64,000 nucleotides of DNA from Candidatus Symbiobacter mobilis CR. GTDB lineage: Bacteria > Pseudomonadota > Gammaproteobacteria > Burkholderiales > Burkholderiaceae_C. The notes beneath the pieces were generated by a model, which saw only the letters and a program-made list of their open reading frames with translations, made no database searches and was not told the origin of the DNA. Both the position numbers and the translations under genes were made by a program. The stretch covers positions 1,674,001-1,738,000 of the forward strand of contig NC_022576.1 in NCBI RefSeq assembly GCF_000477435.1, given 5' to 3'. This document shows positions 18,519-30,698 of this stretch, piece by piece; position 1 is the first letter of the stretch, and each line of letters begins with the position of its first letter.

Positions 18519-18548
18519 GCCATCGCAACTTCCGTCGTTCCTACAACG
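18519..18548. repeat. Extragenic repeat, second copy
   Basis: Near-identical to the unit at 8236-8266 (core CAACTTCCGTCGTTCCTACA). It lies in the divergent region between aroD and the hybrid kinase gene, which otherwise shows no supported gene. Confidence 0.5.
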
Positions 18549-18641
18549 ACTTCGATGGCCCGAGCGGACTGAATGGCCTTGGCGGGAACGGCGCAAGGCC
18601 ACCAGGTTCCTAGAATGTCCGAAGGTGGCGCGCTCCGATAT

Positions 18642-21881
<3,240 letters not shown>

Positions 21882-21981
21882 CCCCCCAGGCCATCTTGCC
21901 GCTTCCACCCTGTCAACGGCCATGACTTTGCGCCAGCGCCCTGCATCAGGACAGTTATGGCAGTGTCCCTCCCCCTCCTCC

Positions 21982-22002
21982 CCTCTCCCGCTGGGCGAGA
22001 GG
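21982..22002. repeat. Small palindromic extragenic repeat
   Basis: Hairpin CCTCTC / GAGAGG around CCGCTGGGC, between the hybrid kinase and the HD-GYP gene. A sister copy with compensating stem changes (CCCCTC / GAGGGG) lies at 60959-60981. It could act as a weak terminator or REP-like element; there is no T-tract. Confidence 0.45.
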
Positions 22003-22046
22003 AGCTTCGAGAAGCCGCTTCGCGACTTGCACAGTAAGGAATACCC

Positions 22047-23090
22047 ATGCCCTACCAGATCGTCATCGTCGACGACACCCAAGTCAACCTGATCCTCTTC
22101 GACGCGCTGGTCAAGCGCCTCGGGGATGCGCAATCCGCCGTCTTTTCCGATGCGCAAGAAGGGCTGCGCTGGGCGCAAGAACACCCTTTCGACTTGCTGA
22201 TCGTCGATTACATGATGCCGGAGCTTGACGGCATCGAGTTCATCCGCCTGCTACGCGCCAGGCCAGGCCGGGAAGACATTCCCATCCTGATGATCACGGC
22301 CAATGACCAAAAGCAGGTGCGCTACCAGGCGCTCGAAGTCGGCGCGACGGACTTTTTGACCAAGCCCATCGACAAGACCGAATTCCTGGCTCGCGCACGC
22401 AATCTCCTTCAGCTCGGCGACCACCGCCGCAAACTGGCCGACCGCGCGCAGTGGCTGGCCGAAGAAGTACAGAAGGCGACGGGAGAAATCGTCGCACGCG
22501 AGCGGGAGACCGTCTTTCGCCTTTCCAAGGCGGCGGAATACCGCGACCCCGAAACCGGCGGGCACATCCTGCGCATGGCGCACTACTCGGAGCTGATCGC
22601 CCGCGAGCTAGGCTGTAGCACGCAGGAACAGGAAGTGCTACGGGATGCCGCGCCGATGCACGACATCGGCAAAGTCGGCATCGCCGACCACATCCTGCTC
22701 AAGCCCGGGCGGCTGACTCCGGAGGAATTCGAAGTCATGCAGCATCACGCGGCCATTGGGTACGAGATCCTGTCCCACAGCGCATCCCGCGTGCTCCAGC
22801 TCGGCGCGGAAATCGCCCTCTCGCACCATGAAAAGTACGACGGCTCCGGCTACCCCAAGCGCCTGCACGGCGAGGACATTCCCCTGTTTGGACGCATCGT
22901 CGCCGTGGCCGACGTATTCGATGCGCTGACCTCCGAACGCCCCTACAAAAAAGCCTGGCCGCTGGACACCGCCACCCAATTCCTACGCAATGGATCCGGC
23001 AAACACTTCGACCCCCGGTGCGTCGACGCCTTCTTCGCCGGATGGGACACGGTGATGACCATTCGCGAACGGTTCCAGGATCAGGCGTAG
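22047..23090 (+). CDS. RpfG-type response regulator with HD-GYP phosphodiesterase
   Basis: 347 residues. The receiver domain (1-125) is complete: IVIVDDTQVN, phospho-aspartate in LIVDYMMPELDG (~53), lysine in FLTKPID. The HD-GYP domain (~155-340) carries PMHDIGKVGIADHILLKPGR and SHHEKYDGSGYPKRL, so cyclic-di-GMP hydrolysis should be active and phosphorylation-controlled. It follows the hybrid kinase by 165 bp on the same strand, and the kinase is its most likely phosphodonor. Compare the next gene, a close paralogue. Confidence 0.95.
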   Translation: MPYQIVIVDDTQVNLILFDALVKRLGDAQSAVFSDAQEGLRWAQEHPFDLLIVDYMMPELDGIEFIRLLRARPGREDIPILMITANDQKQVRYQALEVGATDFLTKPIDKTEFLARARNLLQLGDHRRKLADRAQWLAEEVQKATGEIVARERETVFRLSKAAEYRDPETGGHILRMAHYSELIARELGCSTQEQEVLRDAAPMHDIGKVGIADHILLKPGRLTPEEFEVMQHHAAIGYEILSHSASRVLQLGAEIALSHHEKYDGSGYPKRLHGEDIPLFGRIVAVADVFDALTSERPYKKAWPLDTATQFLRNGSGKHFDPRCVDAFFAGWDTVMTIRERFQDQA

Positions 23091-23205
23091 GCATCGCGCC
23101 AATGCCCCTTCCCCACGCATCCATCCCATGTACGAGCTGCGGAAGTCGCGATAGTTTCCTTATGATCCCCCGCGCCCGCCGCCAGCCCTTTCCCCCCGCC
23201 GCCCC

Positions 23206-24261
23206 ATGACTGCCCCCCCCTACCGCATCTTCGCCATTGACGACGAACCCGACAACCTGCTGCTCATCCGCCAGGCGCTGCGGCAACTGGGCCACCCGCT
23301 GTGCGAAACGGAAAGCGACCCCGTTCGCGCCATCGAACGCTTTCTGGCGGAAGACTTCGACCTCGTCTTGCTGGACTACAACATGCCAGGGCTTTCTGGG
23401 CTGGGGGTGCTTCATGCCATTGCTGACAAATCCCGCAGCGAGCAGATTCCTGTCGTCATGGTCACCGCGCAGATCGACCGGGACACGCGCCTGCAAACCC
23501 TGGGCGCTGGCGCGAAGGACTTTTTGGGCAAACCCATCGACCTCGCCGAACTCAAGGTGCGCGTACACAACCTGCTGGAGACGCGCACGCTGAATCTGGC
23601 GCTGCGCCAACACAACCAGCATCTCGAAGAAGTCGTTCATGCCCGTACCGAAGAGCTGCGGTCGACCCAGCTCGAAGTCATCCGTCGCCTCGCCCGCGCT
23701 GCGGAGTTCCGGGATACCGACACCGGGCTACACATCCAGCGCATGAGCCTGTTCGCGCAAGCCATTGGGCGCGAGATGGGCATGTCCACGCCAGAACACG
23801 AACTGTTGCTCAACGCCAGCCCCATGCACGACCTTGGCAAGATCGGCATTTCCGACCGCATCCTGCTCAAGCCGGGCAAGCTCACGCCCGAGGAATACGC
23901 CACCATGCAAGAGCACACGCTCATCGGCGCAAACATTCTGCAGGGGCACGATTCCGAACTACTACGCACCGCGCATGACATCGCGCTATGGCATCACGAA
24001 CGTTGGAATGGCGACGGCTACCCCAACGGCCTGCATGCGCAGCAGATCCCGCTGCCCGCACGCATCGCGGCAGTGGCTGACGTCTTCGATGCGCTGACGA
24101 TGGTGCGCCCCTACAAGTCCGCCTGGCCCACCGAAGAGGCCTACCGCGAGGTCTGCCGCCTTGCCGGAAACCATTTCGACCCAGATGTCGTCTTGGCCTT
24201 CGACGCATGCTTCGAGGAAATCCTGCACATCCGCCACGCCAACCCCGACCCTGCCCGATGA
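23206..24261 (+). CDS. Second RpfG-type HD-GYP response regulator
   Basis: 351 residues with the same architecture as the preceding gene and clear paralogy. Receiver: FAIDDEPDN, phospho-aspartate in VLLDYNMPGLSG (~57), lysine in FLGKPID. A short coiled coil (~125-160) joins it to HD-GYP with PMHDLGKIGISDRILLKPGK and HHERWNGDGYPNGL. Its stop overlaps the start of the next sensor kinase by 4 bp (ATGA), so the two are translationally coupled and probably form one signalling unit. Confidence 0.95.
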   Translation: MTAPPYRIFAIDDEPDNLLLIRQALRQLGHPLCETESDPVRAIERFLAEDFDLVLLDYNMPGLSGLGVLHAIADKSRSEQIPVVMVTAQIDRDTRLQTLGAGAKDFLGKPIDLAELKVRVHNLLETRTLNLALRQHNQHLEEVVHARTEELRSTQLEVIRRLARAAEFRDTDTGLHIQRMSLFAQAIGREMGMSTPEHELLLNASPMHDLGKIGISDRILLKPGKLTPEEYATMQEHTLIGANILQGHDSELLRTAHDIALWHHERWNGDGYPNGLHAQQIPLPARIAAVADVFDALTMVRPYKSAWPTEEAYREVCRLAGNHFDPDVVLAFDACFEEILHIRHANPDPAR

Positions 24262-26180
24262 GCCATTTCGCTGAATCGGGTTCGGCCCGAAACAACCGCG
24301 TCGCACTCTTTATCGAAAGCCGCGCAACGACCGCCAGCCTGCAAGAGGCACTGACCCGATCGGGCTTTTCCCCCCGCCCGCTGATGACCTTGCAGGAATT
24401 GGCGCAGGCCCGGGCCTACGACCACCCTTGCGCCGTCATCGCCGACCTTTCGCTATGCCAGCGTGACCCCGGCGCGCTGCTCGTATTGCAATCGCTGCGC
24501 GAGCGCTCCCCCGCACCGCTGCTGTTCTGCCTGGCCAGCGCGGAAGACGTCCCGGCACGCTTGCAGGCAGTGCGCCTGGGGGCGACACGCTTCGTCCCCA
24601 AACCCGTCGATGCGGACCGGCTCGCCGCTGTCGTCAAAGGGCTTGCATCCCACGCTGCGCCAACACCCTTCCGCGTGCTCTTCGTCGACGACGACCCCAC
24701 GATGAACGCGCTCTACGCCGCTGCGATGCAGGAAGTGGGCGTGGAATGCCGCACCATCGAAAACCCCCTGGCCTGCCCTGCGCTCATCGGGGAATTTGTC
24801 CCCGACGTCGTCGTTACCGACTTGTATATGCCGCAGTGCGACGGTTTCGAACTCACTGCGCTGCTACGGCAGGACGAACTGCTGACCGACACGCCGATCC
24901 TTTTTCTGTCGAGCGAGACCAATTCGCACTTGCAGATCAATGCCCTGGATGTCGGCGCGGACGACTTCCTCATCAAGCCACTGGACGTAGACATCCTCCA
25001 AGCCACAGTCATCGCCCGCGCCAAGCGCGCACGCATGTTGCGCCGCAGCCGCGAGGAATTCCAGCGCGTGGCCAAGCACATGACGAGCATCGAAATGGCC
25101 ATCGACCGCCACAGCCTCGTGAGCATCGGCGACGTGCAGGGCAACATTCTGTACGTCAACCGCAATTTCTGCGATGTCTCCGGCTACAGCGCCAACGAAC
25201 TACTGGGCGTGAACCACCGCATCATCAAATCCGACCTGCACCCGCCAGAGTTTTACCGCGAAATGTGGGACACGATCAGCCGAGGCCACACCTGGCACGG
25301 TGAAGTCTGCAACCGCCGCCGTGACGGCAGCCAATACTGGGTGCGTGCGACGATCACCCCGCAGTTCGACGACCACGGGGTTCCCGTGCGCTACGTCTCG
25401 GTGCGCACCGACATCACGCAGCTCAAGGAACTGCAAGCGCAGCTCATCGTCGCCAAGGCAGAAGCCGAAGCCGCCAGCCAGGCCAAGACCGTATTCCTTG
25501 CGCACATGAGCCACGAGCTGAAAACCCCGCTCAACAGCATCCTGGGGTTTTCGCAAGTGATGCTGATGGACACCCTGCAACCCCCCACGACGGAACAGGC
25601 CGACATGCTCGGTGCGATTGAGCGCGGGGGCAGGCATTTGCTGGAGCTGATCAGCGACCTCGTCGACCTGGCCAAGATCGAAACCGGCCACATGGGGCTG
25701 ACGATGGAGACTGTCTCGCTCCCTCCGCTGGTGCGCGAATGCCTCGCCCTCATCAAACCCCAGGCGCAACGGCGTGGCATTGCGCTGCATGCGGAGAGCT
25801 TCGCCACAGATACCCCTGGCACTGCGCAGGTCTATGCAGATCGCATTCGCGTCAAACAGGTGCTGCTAAACCTGCTCTCCAACGCCGTCAAGTACAACCA
25901 GGATCAGGGGACGATCACCGTCGGCCACACGCTGCGCGCCAACCACTGTCAGGTCTATGTGCGCGATACCGGCCCGGGAATCCGCCCCGAAGACCAGGAT
26001 GAGCTTTTTCAGCCCTTCTCCCGCTTGCGGCAGAACGCGCAGTCCATCGAAGGATCGGGAATCGGGCTGTCGCTGTCCAAAAACCTCGTCGAACGCATGG
26101 GGGGGCGCGTCGGGGTCATCAGCGCGCCCGGGGCAGGCAGCGAGTTCTGGTTCGAGCTGCCCATTGCAGCGCCGCGATGA
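24258..26180 (+). CDS. Receiver-PAS-histidine kinase
   Basis: 640 residues, soluble. Residues ~10-130 resemble a receiver but lack a clear phospho-site pattern (VIADLSLCQRD). A second receiver (~140-265) is complete: VLFVDDDPTMN, VVTDLYMPQCDG, FLIKPLD. Then PAS/PAC (~270-390), HisKA with HMSHELKTPLNS (phospho-histidine ~417) and HATPase (NLLSNAVKYN, DTGPGI, GSGIGLSLS; ~510-637). Such kinases with N-terminal receivers act inside phosphorelays. The start at 24258 overlaps the HD-GYP stop by 4 bp. The gene downstream begins 16 bp after its stop. Confidence 0.94.
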   Translation: MSHFAESGSARNNRVALFIESRATTASLQEALTRSGFSPRPLMTLQELAQARAYDHPCAVIADLSLCQRDPGALLVLQSLRERSPAPLLFCLASAEDVPARLQAVRLGATRFVPKPVDADRLAAVVKGLASHAAPTPFRVLFVDDDPTMNALYAAAMQEVGVECRTIENPLACPALIGEFVPDVVVTDLYMPQCDGFELTALLRQDELLTDTPILFLSSETNSHLQINALDVGADDFLIKPLDVDILQATVIARAKRARMLRRSREEFQRVAKHMTSIEMAIDRHSLVSIGDVQGNILYVNRNFCDVSGYSANELLGVNHRIIKSDLHPPEFYREMWDTISRGHTWHGEVCNRRRDGSQYWVRATITPQFDDHGVPVRYVSVRTDITQLKELQAQLIVAKAEAEAASQAKTVFLAHMSHELKTPLNSILGFSQVMLMDTLQPPTTEQADMLGAIERGGRHLLELISDLVDLAKIETGHMGLTMETVSLPPLVRECLALIKPQAQRRGIALHAESFATDTPGTAQVYADRIRVKQVLLNLLSNAVKYNQDQGTITVGHTLRANHCQVYVRDTGPGIRPEDQDELFQPFSRLRQNAQSIEGSGIGLSLSKNLVERMGGRVGVISAPGAGSEFWFELPIAAPR

Positions 26181-26196
26181 TGAAAGCCGCACGGCG

Positions 26197-29037
26197 ATGC
26201 TAAAGACCAGCCTCAGGCTAGGGATGCTGTGGGCACTGCTGGCCCTGGCGCTGCCGTGCTGGGCCACCCCCCCCCATGTGCTGATCGTCTACTCCTGGCA
26301 CGACCAACTGCCGTGGCAAGCCGGGGTACGGTCAGGCATTGCCGAGCACGTGCACACCCCCCCTGTATCCGAACGTCCCATCCTTTTGGAGGAACGCATC
26401 GACGCCGTGCGCGCACCCTCCGTATGGGACACCTACCGCTGGGAGCTGGCGACCATCGCTGCGGTGATGGTCATCCAAGCCGCGCTGATCCTGCTGCTGT
26501 TGCGCAGCATGCGCGAACGGCGCAAGGCGCTGGACGACCTGGGCCAAGAGCGTGCCCTGCTGGAACAGCGCGTGCAGGAGCGCACGGCTGCGCTGGCGCA
26601 GAGCGAGTCCTACCTGCGCACGATCATCGACAACGAACCCGAAGGCATCCAGATCGTCGATGCCGACGGACACCTCGTACAGATCAACGCCGCAGGGTTG
26701 GCCATGCTCGAAGCCGACGACCCTGAACGAGTGGTAGGGGCCACGGTGGTGCATTTCCTCGCGCCAAACTACCGCAATGCCTTCCTGGATCTGCACCAGC
26801 GTGTGCTGGCAGGTGCCAAGAGAAAAATGCAATTCGAAATCATCGGCTTGCGGGGAACGAGCCGATGGCTGGAAACCCACGCCGTCCCCATGCATAGCAA
26901 TGGAAGCACGGTACACCTGGCGCTGCTGCGCGACATCGACGACCGCAAAAAGGCCGAAGCCGCGCTCGAACGGTACCGCCAGAACCTGGAGGCCAACGTC
27001 AGGATGCTGCGCAACATCACCGCGCAACTGCCGGGAATGGTCTACCAATTCCTGCTGCGCCCGGACGGAAGCGCGTGCTTTCCTTACGCCAGCGAGGGCA
27101 TCGCCGGCATCTGCGGCCTGACCGCGGAAGACGTGCGCAACGATGCCACCCCAGCCTTTGCCCGGGTACATCCAGACGATGTGCCTACCGTGTGGCGCTC
27201 CGCCCAGGTCTCCGCCACTACGGGGCAAACATGGCGGTTGCGTTTTCGCGTGGTCAACGACGACGGCTCGATGCGCTGGATCGACGGCAGCGGAACGCCA
27301 CGCACCGAACCGGACGGCAGTTGTCTGTGGCACGGGTTCATGACCGACGCGACCGCAGACATTGAGGCGCAAAACAGTCTGCGTCTGGCAGCAAGCGTAT
27401 TCGCCAACGCACAGGAAGGCATCACCATCACCGACGCAGACTGCCGCATTCTCGACATCAACCCGGCCTTCAGCCGCATCACGGGCTACCGGCGCGAGGA
27501 AGTACTGGGCAAAACGCCCAAGCTGTTGAGTTCCGGCCACCATGATGAACAGTTCTACCGCCGGATGTGGCAGTCCCTACACGACCAGGGAACGTGGCGC
27601 GGGGAAGTTTGGAATCGCAGCAAACGCGGCGAGGTCTACCCCGAGCTGCTGTCGATCGCCGTGGTCAAAGACAACGCAGGGCAAGTCAGCCACTACATCG
27701 GCAGTTTCAGCGACATCACCGGGATCAAGGAACGCGAAGCGCAGCTCAACCGGCTTGCGCACTACGACCCCCTGACCGACCTGCCCAACCGCCGCCTCTT
27801 CACCGACCGCCTGCGCCAGGGCATTGCACTGACGCAACGGCAGGGCAAGATCATGGCCGTATGCGTAATCGACATCGACCGCCTACAAGCCATCAACGAT
27901 TTCTGCGGATTGCCTGCGGGAGATCAGGTACTGGTGGAACTGTCCCGCCGGATCCGTGCCTGCCTGCGCGAACGGGACACCGCAGCGCGGCTGGGTGGCG
28001 ATGCCTTTGCCCTGCTGCTGCTCGACCTGAAATGGGTGGAGGAATGCGACACGATCCTGCGGCGCATCCTGCTCGACCTTGCTGCCGCAGTCATGCTGGA
28101 CAAGCAAAGCGCAAGCACCACCGCAAGCATGGGGGTGGCCATGTTTCCCCAAGACGGACAAGACCCCGAAACCCTGCTGCGCCGCGCGGACACTGCCCTG
28201 CGCGAGGCCAAAAAAGCCGGCGGCGCACAGTACCGCCTCTACAACCCCGAACACGACCGCCTGGTGCGAGAAAACCGTCGCCTGATCGAGGATTTGACGC
28301 AGGCCATCAGCCACGACCAATTCATCCTGCACTACCAGCCGCGTGTGGAAATCGCCACCGGCAAAGTGACGAGCGTGGAAGCCATGATCCGCTGGCGCCA
28401 CCCGGAACGCGGCTTGCTGATGCCGGCGGAATTTCTGTACGCCATGTCCGATACCGAGCTGGAAACCCACCTGGGAATCTGGGTATTGCACAACGCCCTG
28501 GGCCAAATCGCACAGTGGAAGCGCCATGAACTACGCCTGCCCATCAGCATCAATCTTTCTGCCCGTGACATCTGCCACGCGGGTTTTCCCGATGGATTGG
28601 CCAAGGCGCTATCGCAGCACCCCACCGTCGTCGGCGCAGATCTGGAAATCGAGGTTCCCGAATCCCAAGCGCTGGCCCACGCCGAAGACATGGCAACAGT
28701 CATCGCAGCGTGCCACGACCTGGGGGTGCGCATCGCCCTCGACGGTTTCGGCATGGGCAACTCTCCCTTGTCGTACTTCCGCACCCTGCCGGTAGACGTG
28801 CTCAAGATCGACCAAGACTACGTCCGCGACATCCACCAGGATCCCGACGACCTAGCCACGGTGGACGGCATCGTCAAAATCGCCCGCGCCTTTCGCCGCG
28901 ATGTCGTCGCCGTCGGCGTGGAACACCCGGAACAAGGCCAAATCTTGCTACAACTGGGTTGCCGCTACGCCCAAGGTTACGCGTATGCCATGCCTATGCC
29001 TGCCGACAGCCTGGCGCAATGGATGGGACAGAGGTAA
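26197..29037 (+). CDS. Membrane triple-PAS protein with degenerate GGDEF and EAL domains
   Basis: 946 residues. A signal-peptide-like N-terminus is followed by only ~55 periplasmic residues (HVLIVYSWHDQLPWQ...), one membrane span (~82-105), a coiled coil, three PAS-type domains (~138-518), GGDEF-like (~521-680) and EAL-like (~695-938). Catalytic motifs are damaged: GGDEF reads GGDAF, EAL reads EAM, ELTES reads EVPES, and DDFGTGYS reads DGFGMGNS. The protein is therefore more likely a cyclic-di-GMP or protein-binding effector than an enzyme. The short periplasmic part resembles only the first and last pieces of the substrate-binding-like sensors found in related proteins, suggesting an internal deletion. 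The frame is open upstream, but the ATG at 26197 is followed by the signal-like sequence. Confidence 0.9.
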   Translation: MLKTSLRLGMLWALLALALPCWATPPHVLIVYSWHDQLPWQAGVRSGIAEHVHTPPVSERPILLEERIDAVRAPSVWDTYRWELATIAAVMVIQAALILLLLRSMRERRKALDDLGQERALLEQRVQERTAALAQSESYLRTIIDNEPEGIQIVDADGHLVQINAAGLAMLEADDPERVVGATVVHFLAPNYRNAFLDLHQRVLAGAKRKMQFEIIGLRGTSRWLETHAVPMHSNGSTVHLALLRDIDDRKKAEAALERYRQNLEANVRMLRNITAQLPGMVYQFLLRPDGSACFPYASEGIAGICGLTAEDVRNDATPAFARVHPDDVPTVWRSAQVSATTGQTWRLRFRVVNDDGSMRWIDGSGTPRTEPDGSCLWHGFMTDATADIEAQNSLRLAASVFANAQEGITITDADCRILDINPAFSRITGYRREEVLGKTPKLLSSGHHDEQFYRRMWQSLHDQGTWRGEVWNRSKRGEVYPELLSIAVVKDNAGQVSHYIGSFSDITGIKEREAQLNRLAHYDPLTDLPNRRLFTDRLRQGIALTQRQGKIMAVCVIDIDRLQAINDFCGLPAGDQVLVELSRRIRACLRERDTAARLGGDAFALLLLDLKWVEECDTILRRILLDLAAAVMLDKQSASTTASMGVAMFPQDGQDPETLLRRADTALREAKKAGGAQYRLYNPEHDRLVRENRRLIEDLTQAISHDQFILHYQPRVEIATGKVTSVEAMIRWRHPERGLLMPAEFLYAMSDTELETHLGIWVLHNALGQIAQWKRHELRLPISINLSARDICHAGFPDGLAKALSQHPTVVGADLEIEVPESQALAHAEDMATVIAACHDLGVRIALDGFGMGNSPLSYFRTLPVDVLKIDQDYVRDIHQDPDDLATVDGIVKIARAFRRDVVAVGVEHPEQGQILLQLGCRYAQGYAYAMPMPADSLAQWMGQR

Positions 29038-29053
29038 TGGAAGGACTTGCGGA

Positions 29054-29156
29054 AGAACTTGCGCAAAGTCGTCCGAACTAGACAACCCCACGCAGACAGC
29101 ACAAAGCAGTACGGCAAGTGGGTAGCACGACGCTGAAGCGGTTTTGCGTACGTCCT
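29054..29156. repeat. MITE-like element, copy 1 (103 bp)
   Basis: Aligns end to end with the 103-bp copy at 49874-49976; the shared core includes CAACCCCACGCAGACAGCAC and GCAGTACGG. One outer end is GTTTTGCGTACGTCCT, the other is more diverged. It lies 16 bp after the stop of the GGDEF/EAL gene, and its last bases overlap the stop codon (TAG) of the NUDIX gene on the other strand. No transposase gene inside. Confidence 0.75.
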
Positions 29157-29823
29157 AGGAAGCCAGCGTTGCCAACTTGGTACGAAGCAGGTTCAGTACC
29201 GTGCGGTCGGGGGTGGCGAAGAAGGCGTCTGCATCCTCCAACGGAACCAGGTGTACCGCCTGGGATGCCCAGCCCATATCCAGCCCAGGGTGGCCGCCCA
29301 CCCGCCGTCCCAGGTAATACCGCGTGACGGTTCCCGACCGTTCCACATCGCCGACATGGTCGACGATCTCCGCCAGAACGCCGCTCTCTTCCCACCCTTT
29401 CTTGATCGCATTGGCTTGCAGAGGAAGCCCGTGCTCCGCCTTCCCTTTGGGGAAAGTGTGCGCATACCCTCCGAATTGGTTCGAGGGAGACACCGCCCAT
29501 ACCCTGCCGCCTTCCATGATCAACAGCCCGGAAGCCGGGGTTTTGCCGCGCCGGGAATGGAGCGTCGGTTCCTGCAACCCTGGGCGCTGGCCGGGAACCT
29601 GCACCCAGGCAGCGCCCTGTGGGGGCGCCCATGACGCAAAGGCAATGCCACGCAGCGCCGCTGGCAAGATGCAACCGGGGGTGATCGTGACCAGCGCTGC
29701 ATCGTCCTCCAACCCGTCGAGCACAGGCTGCGAGGGTTTCCAGATCGGGAAAGGCTGACCATCCGGCCCCAGCTTGGGGTGCCACGTACCAGGAGATTTG
29801 GAGGGGTGCGGTGTGACGTGCAT
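29155..29823 (-). CDS. NUDIX hydrolase-like protein
   Basis: About 222 residues from the ATG at 29823; the frame is open upstream to 29988, so the start is uncertain. A NUDIX region lies in the C-terminal half: YAHTFPKGKAEHGLPL then AIKKGWEESGV. The box keeps the EExG core, but the first Glu is replaced by Leu and the RE pair reads KK. Activity on a nucleoside-diphosphate substrate is possible but not assured. The stop codon is formed at the edge of the MITE-like repeat, so the extreme C-terminus may have been altered by that insertion. Substrate unknown. Confidence 0.75.
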   Translation of the reverse strand: MHVTPHPSKSPGTWHPKLGPDGQPFPIWKPSQPVLDGLEDDAALVTITPGCILPAALRGIAFASWAPPQGAAWVQVPGQRPGLQEPTLHSRRGKTPASGLLIMEGGRVWAVSPSNQFGGYAHTFPKGKAEHGLPLQANAIKKGWEESGVLAEIVDHVGDVERSGTVTRYYLGRRVGGHPGLDMGWASQAVHLVPLEDADAFFATPDRTVLNLLRTKLATLAS

Positions 29824-30100
29824 GGGCAGTGCGTACAGTAAAGCCGCCGAATCGGCAATGAGGATGGCGCTCAACCCTCGCGGGCTGCGGCGCAGTGTAG
29901 GGGTGGTGTGGCAACCATCGTCCACGCACATCGACCAACGCCATGCACCGCGACCGGCTACGCCATTTCCAAAAACGTCACAATCCATCGGCGTCGGCTA
30001 TAGCACAGCCGATGCCCCATGAGCCGATAGCCCACCGGGTTTGTATGGGATGGGGACGCGAATGGCGGGCATTGCAGGTGATGTCTTTTTGCAGGTGATA

Positions 30101-30170
30101 TTCTTGGGTTCTTGGGTTCTTGGGTTCTTGGGTTCTTGGGTTCTTGGGTTCTTGGGTTCTTGGGTTCTTG
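30101..30170. repeat. Eight-fold tandem repeat of an 8-bp unit
   Basis: TTCTTGGG repeated eight times exactly (30101-30164) plus a partial ninth copy. It ends 40 bp before the CZB gene start. An 8-bp unit is typical of tracts that change length by slippage. Here it lies in the 5' region rather than in the coding frame, so any effect would be on promoter spacing or the leader. A stop codon (TGA at 30183) in the CZB frame rules out frame fusion with an upstream start. Confidence 0.9.
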
Positions 30171-30209
30171 ATTCTTCCTCTTTGATCCTTATTTTTATTT
30201 TTTCACATC

Positions 30210-30569
30210 ATGAACGACAGCGAAAAGAAAGAAAAAATAAACGCAGCCATCTCGGCACATTTTGCCTGGTTTGGCCGCATCAAAAATGCTATTGCCACTG
30301 GAAAAAGTGAATTTAACCCAGATGTCGTCAAAGCTGATAGCAAATGTGAATTTGGACAATGGATCTATTCGGATATGCGAGGAATGTGCCCAAACGAAAA
30401 AGTTTTTCAAGATATCCGAACAACACATGCAGAATTTCACAAATTGGCATCGGAGGCCTTGTCCATGGCGTTATCCGGTCAACAAGCCGCTGCAACGAAT
30501 GAAATTGCACCCAGTGGCAAATTGACGATCTTGTCAGGGAAATTGGTGTTGCTGCTTCGACAGCTTTGA
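30210..30569 (+). CDS. Stand-alone CZB (chemoreceptor zinc-binding) domain protein
   Basis: 119 residues. The zinc ligands of the CZB domain can be placed: His17 (SAHFAWFGRI), Cys46 (SKCEFGQWIYSD), His73 and His77 (THAEFHKLA). CZB domains bind zinc tightly and in other proteins sense zinc or hypochlorite through the cysteine, controlling receptors or diguanylate cyclases (DgcZ). Here the domain is alone, next to several cyclase genes, so it could act in trans. The sequence is clearly more AT-rich than its neighbours, suggesting acquisition. It lies directly downstream of an 8-bp tandem repeat. The ~130 bp after it shows no gene. Confidence 0.88.
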   Translation: MNDSEKKEKINAAISAHFAWFGRIKNAIATGKSEFNPDVVKADSKCEFGQWIYSDMRGMCPNEKVFQDIRTTHAEFHKLASEALSMALSGQQAAATNEIAPSGKLTILSGKLVLLLRQL

Positions 30570-30698
30570 TCCATCGCAAAAAGGAATCCAGGATGAAGAT
30601 TCCGTGTACCGCCGCCGCGTGCAATGCGATGGCGCAGCCCCTATTGGAATAGGCTCTACAGCCTACGCAGCCCCCACTCACTGCCCTGCGTGCTCTGT

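Noticed and set aside
18573..18641. N-terminal extension of the hybrid kinase
   Set aside because: In frame but without a ribosome-binding site or conserved sequence and overlapping an extragenic-repeat region; kept only as an alternative start.
30041..30310. Open frame through the 8-bp repeats encoding a VLGFLGSW-type repeat peptide
   Set aside because: Purely the product of the tandem repeat; no ribosome-binding site of note and it runs antiphase into the CZB gene. Fusion to the CZB frame by slippage is blocked by TGA at 30183.
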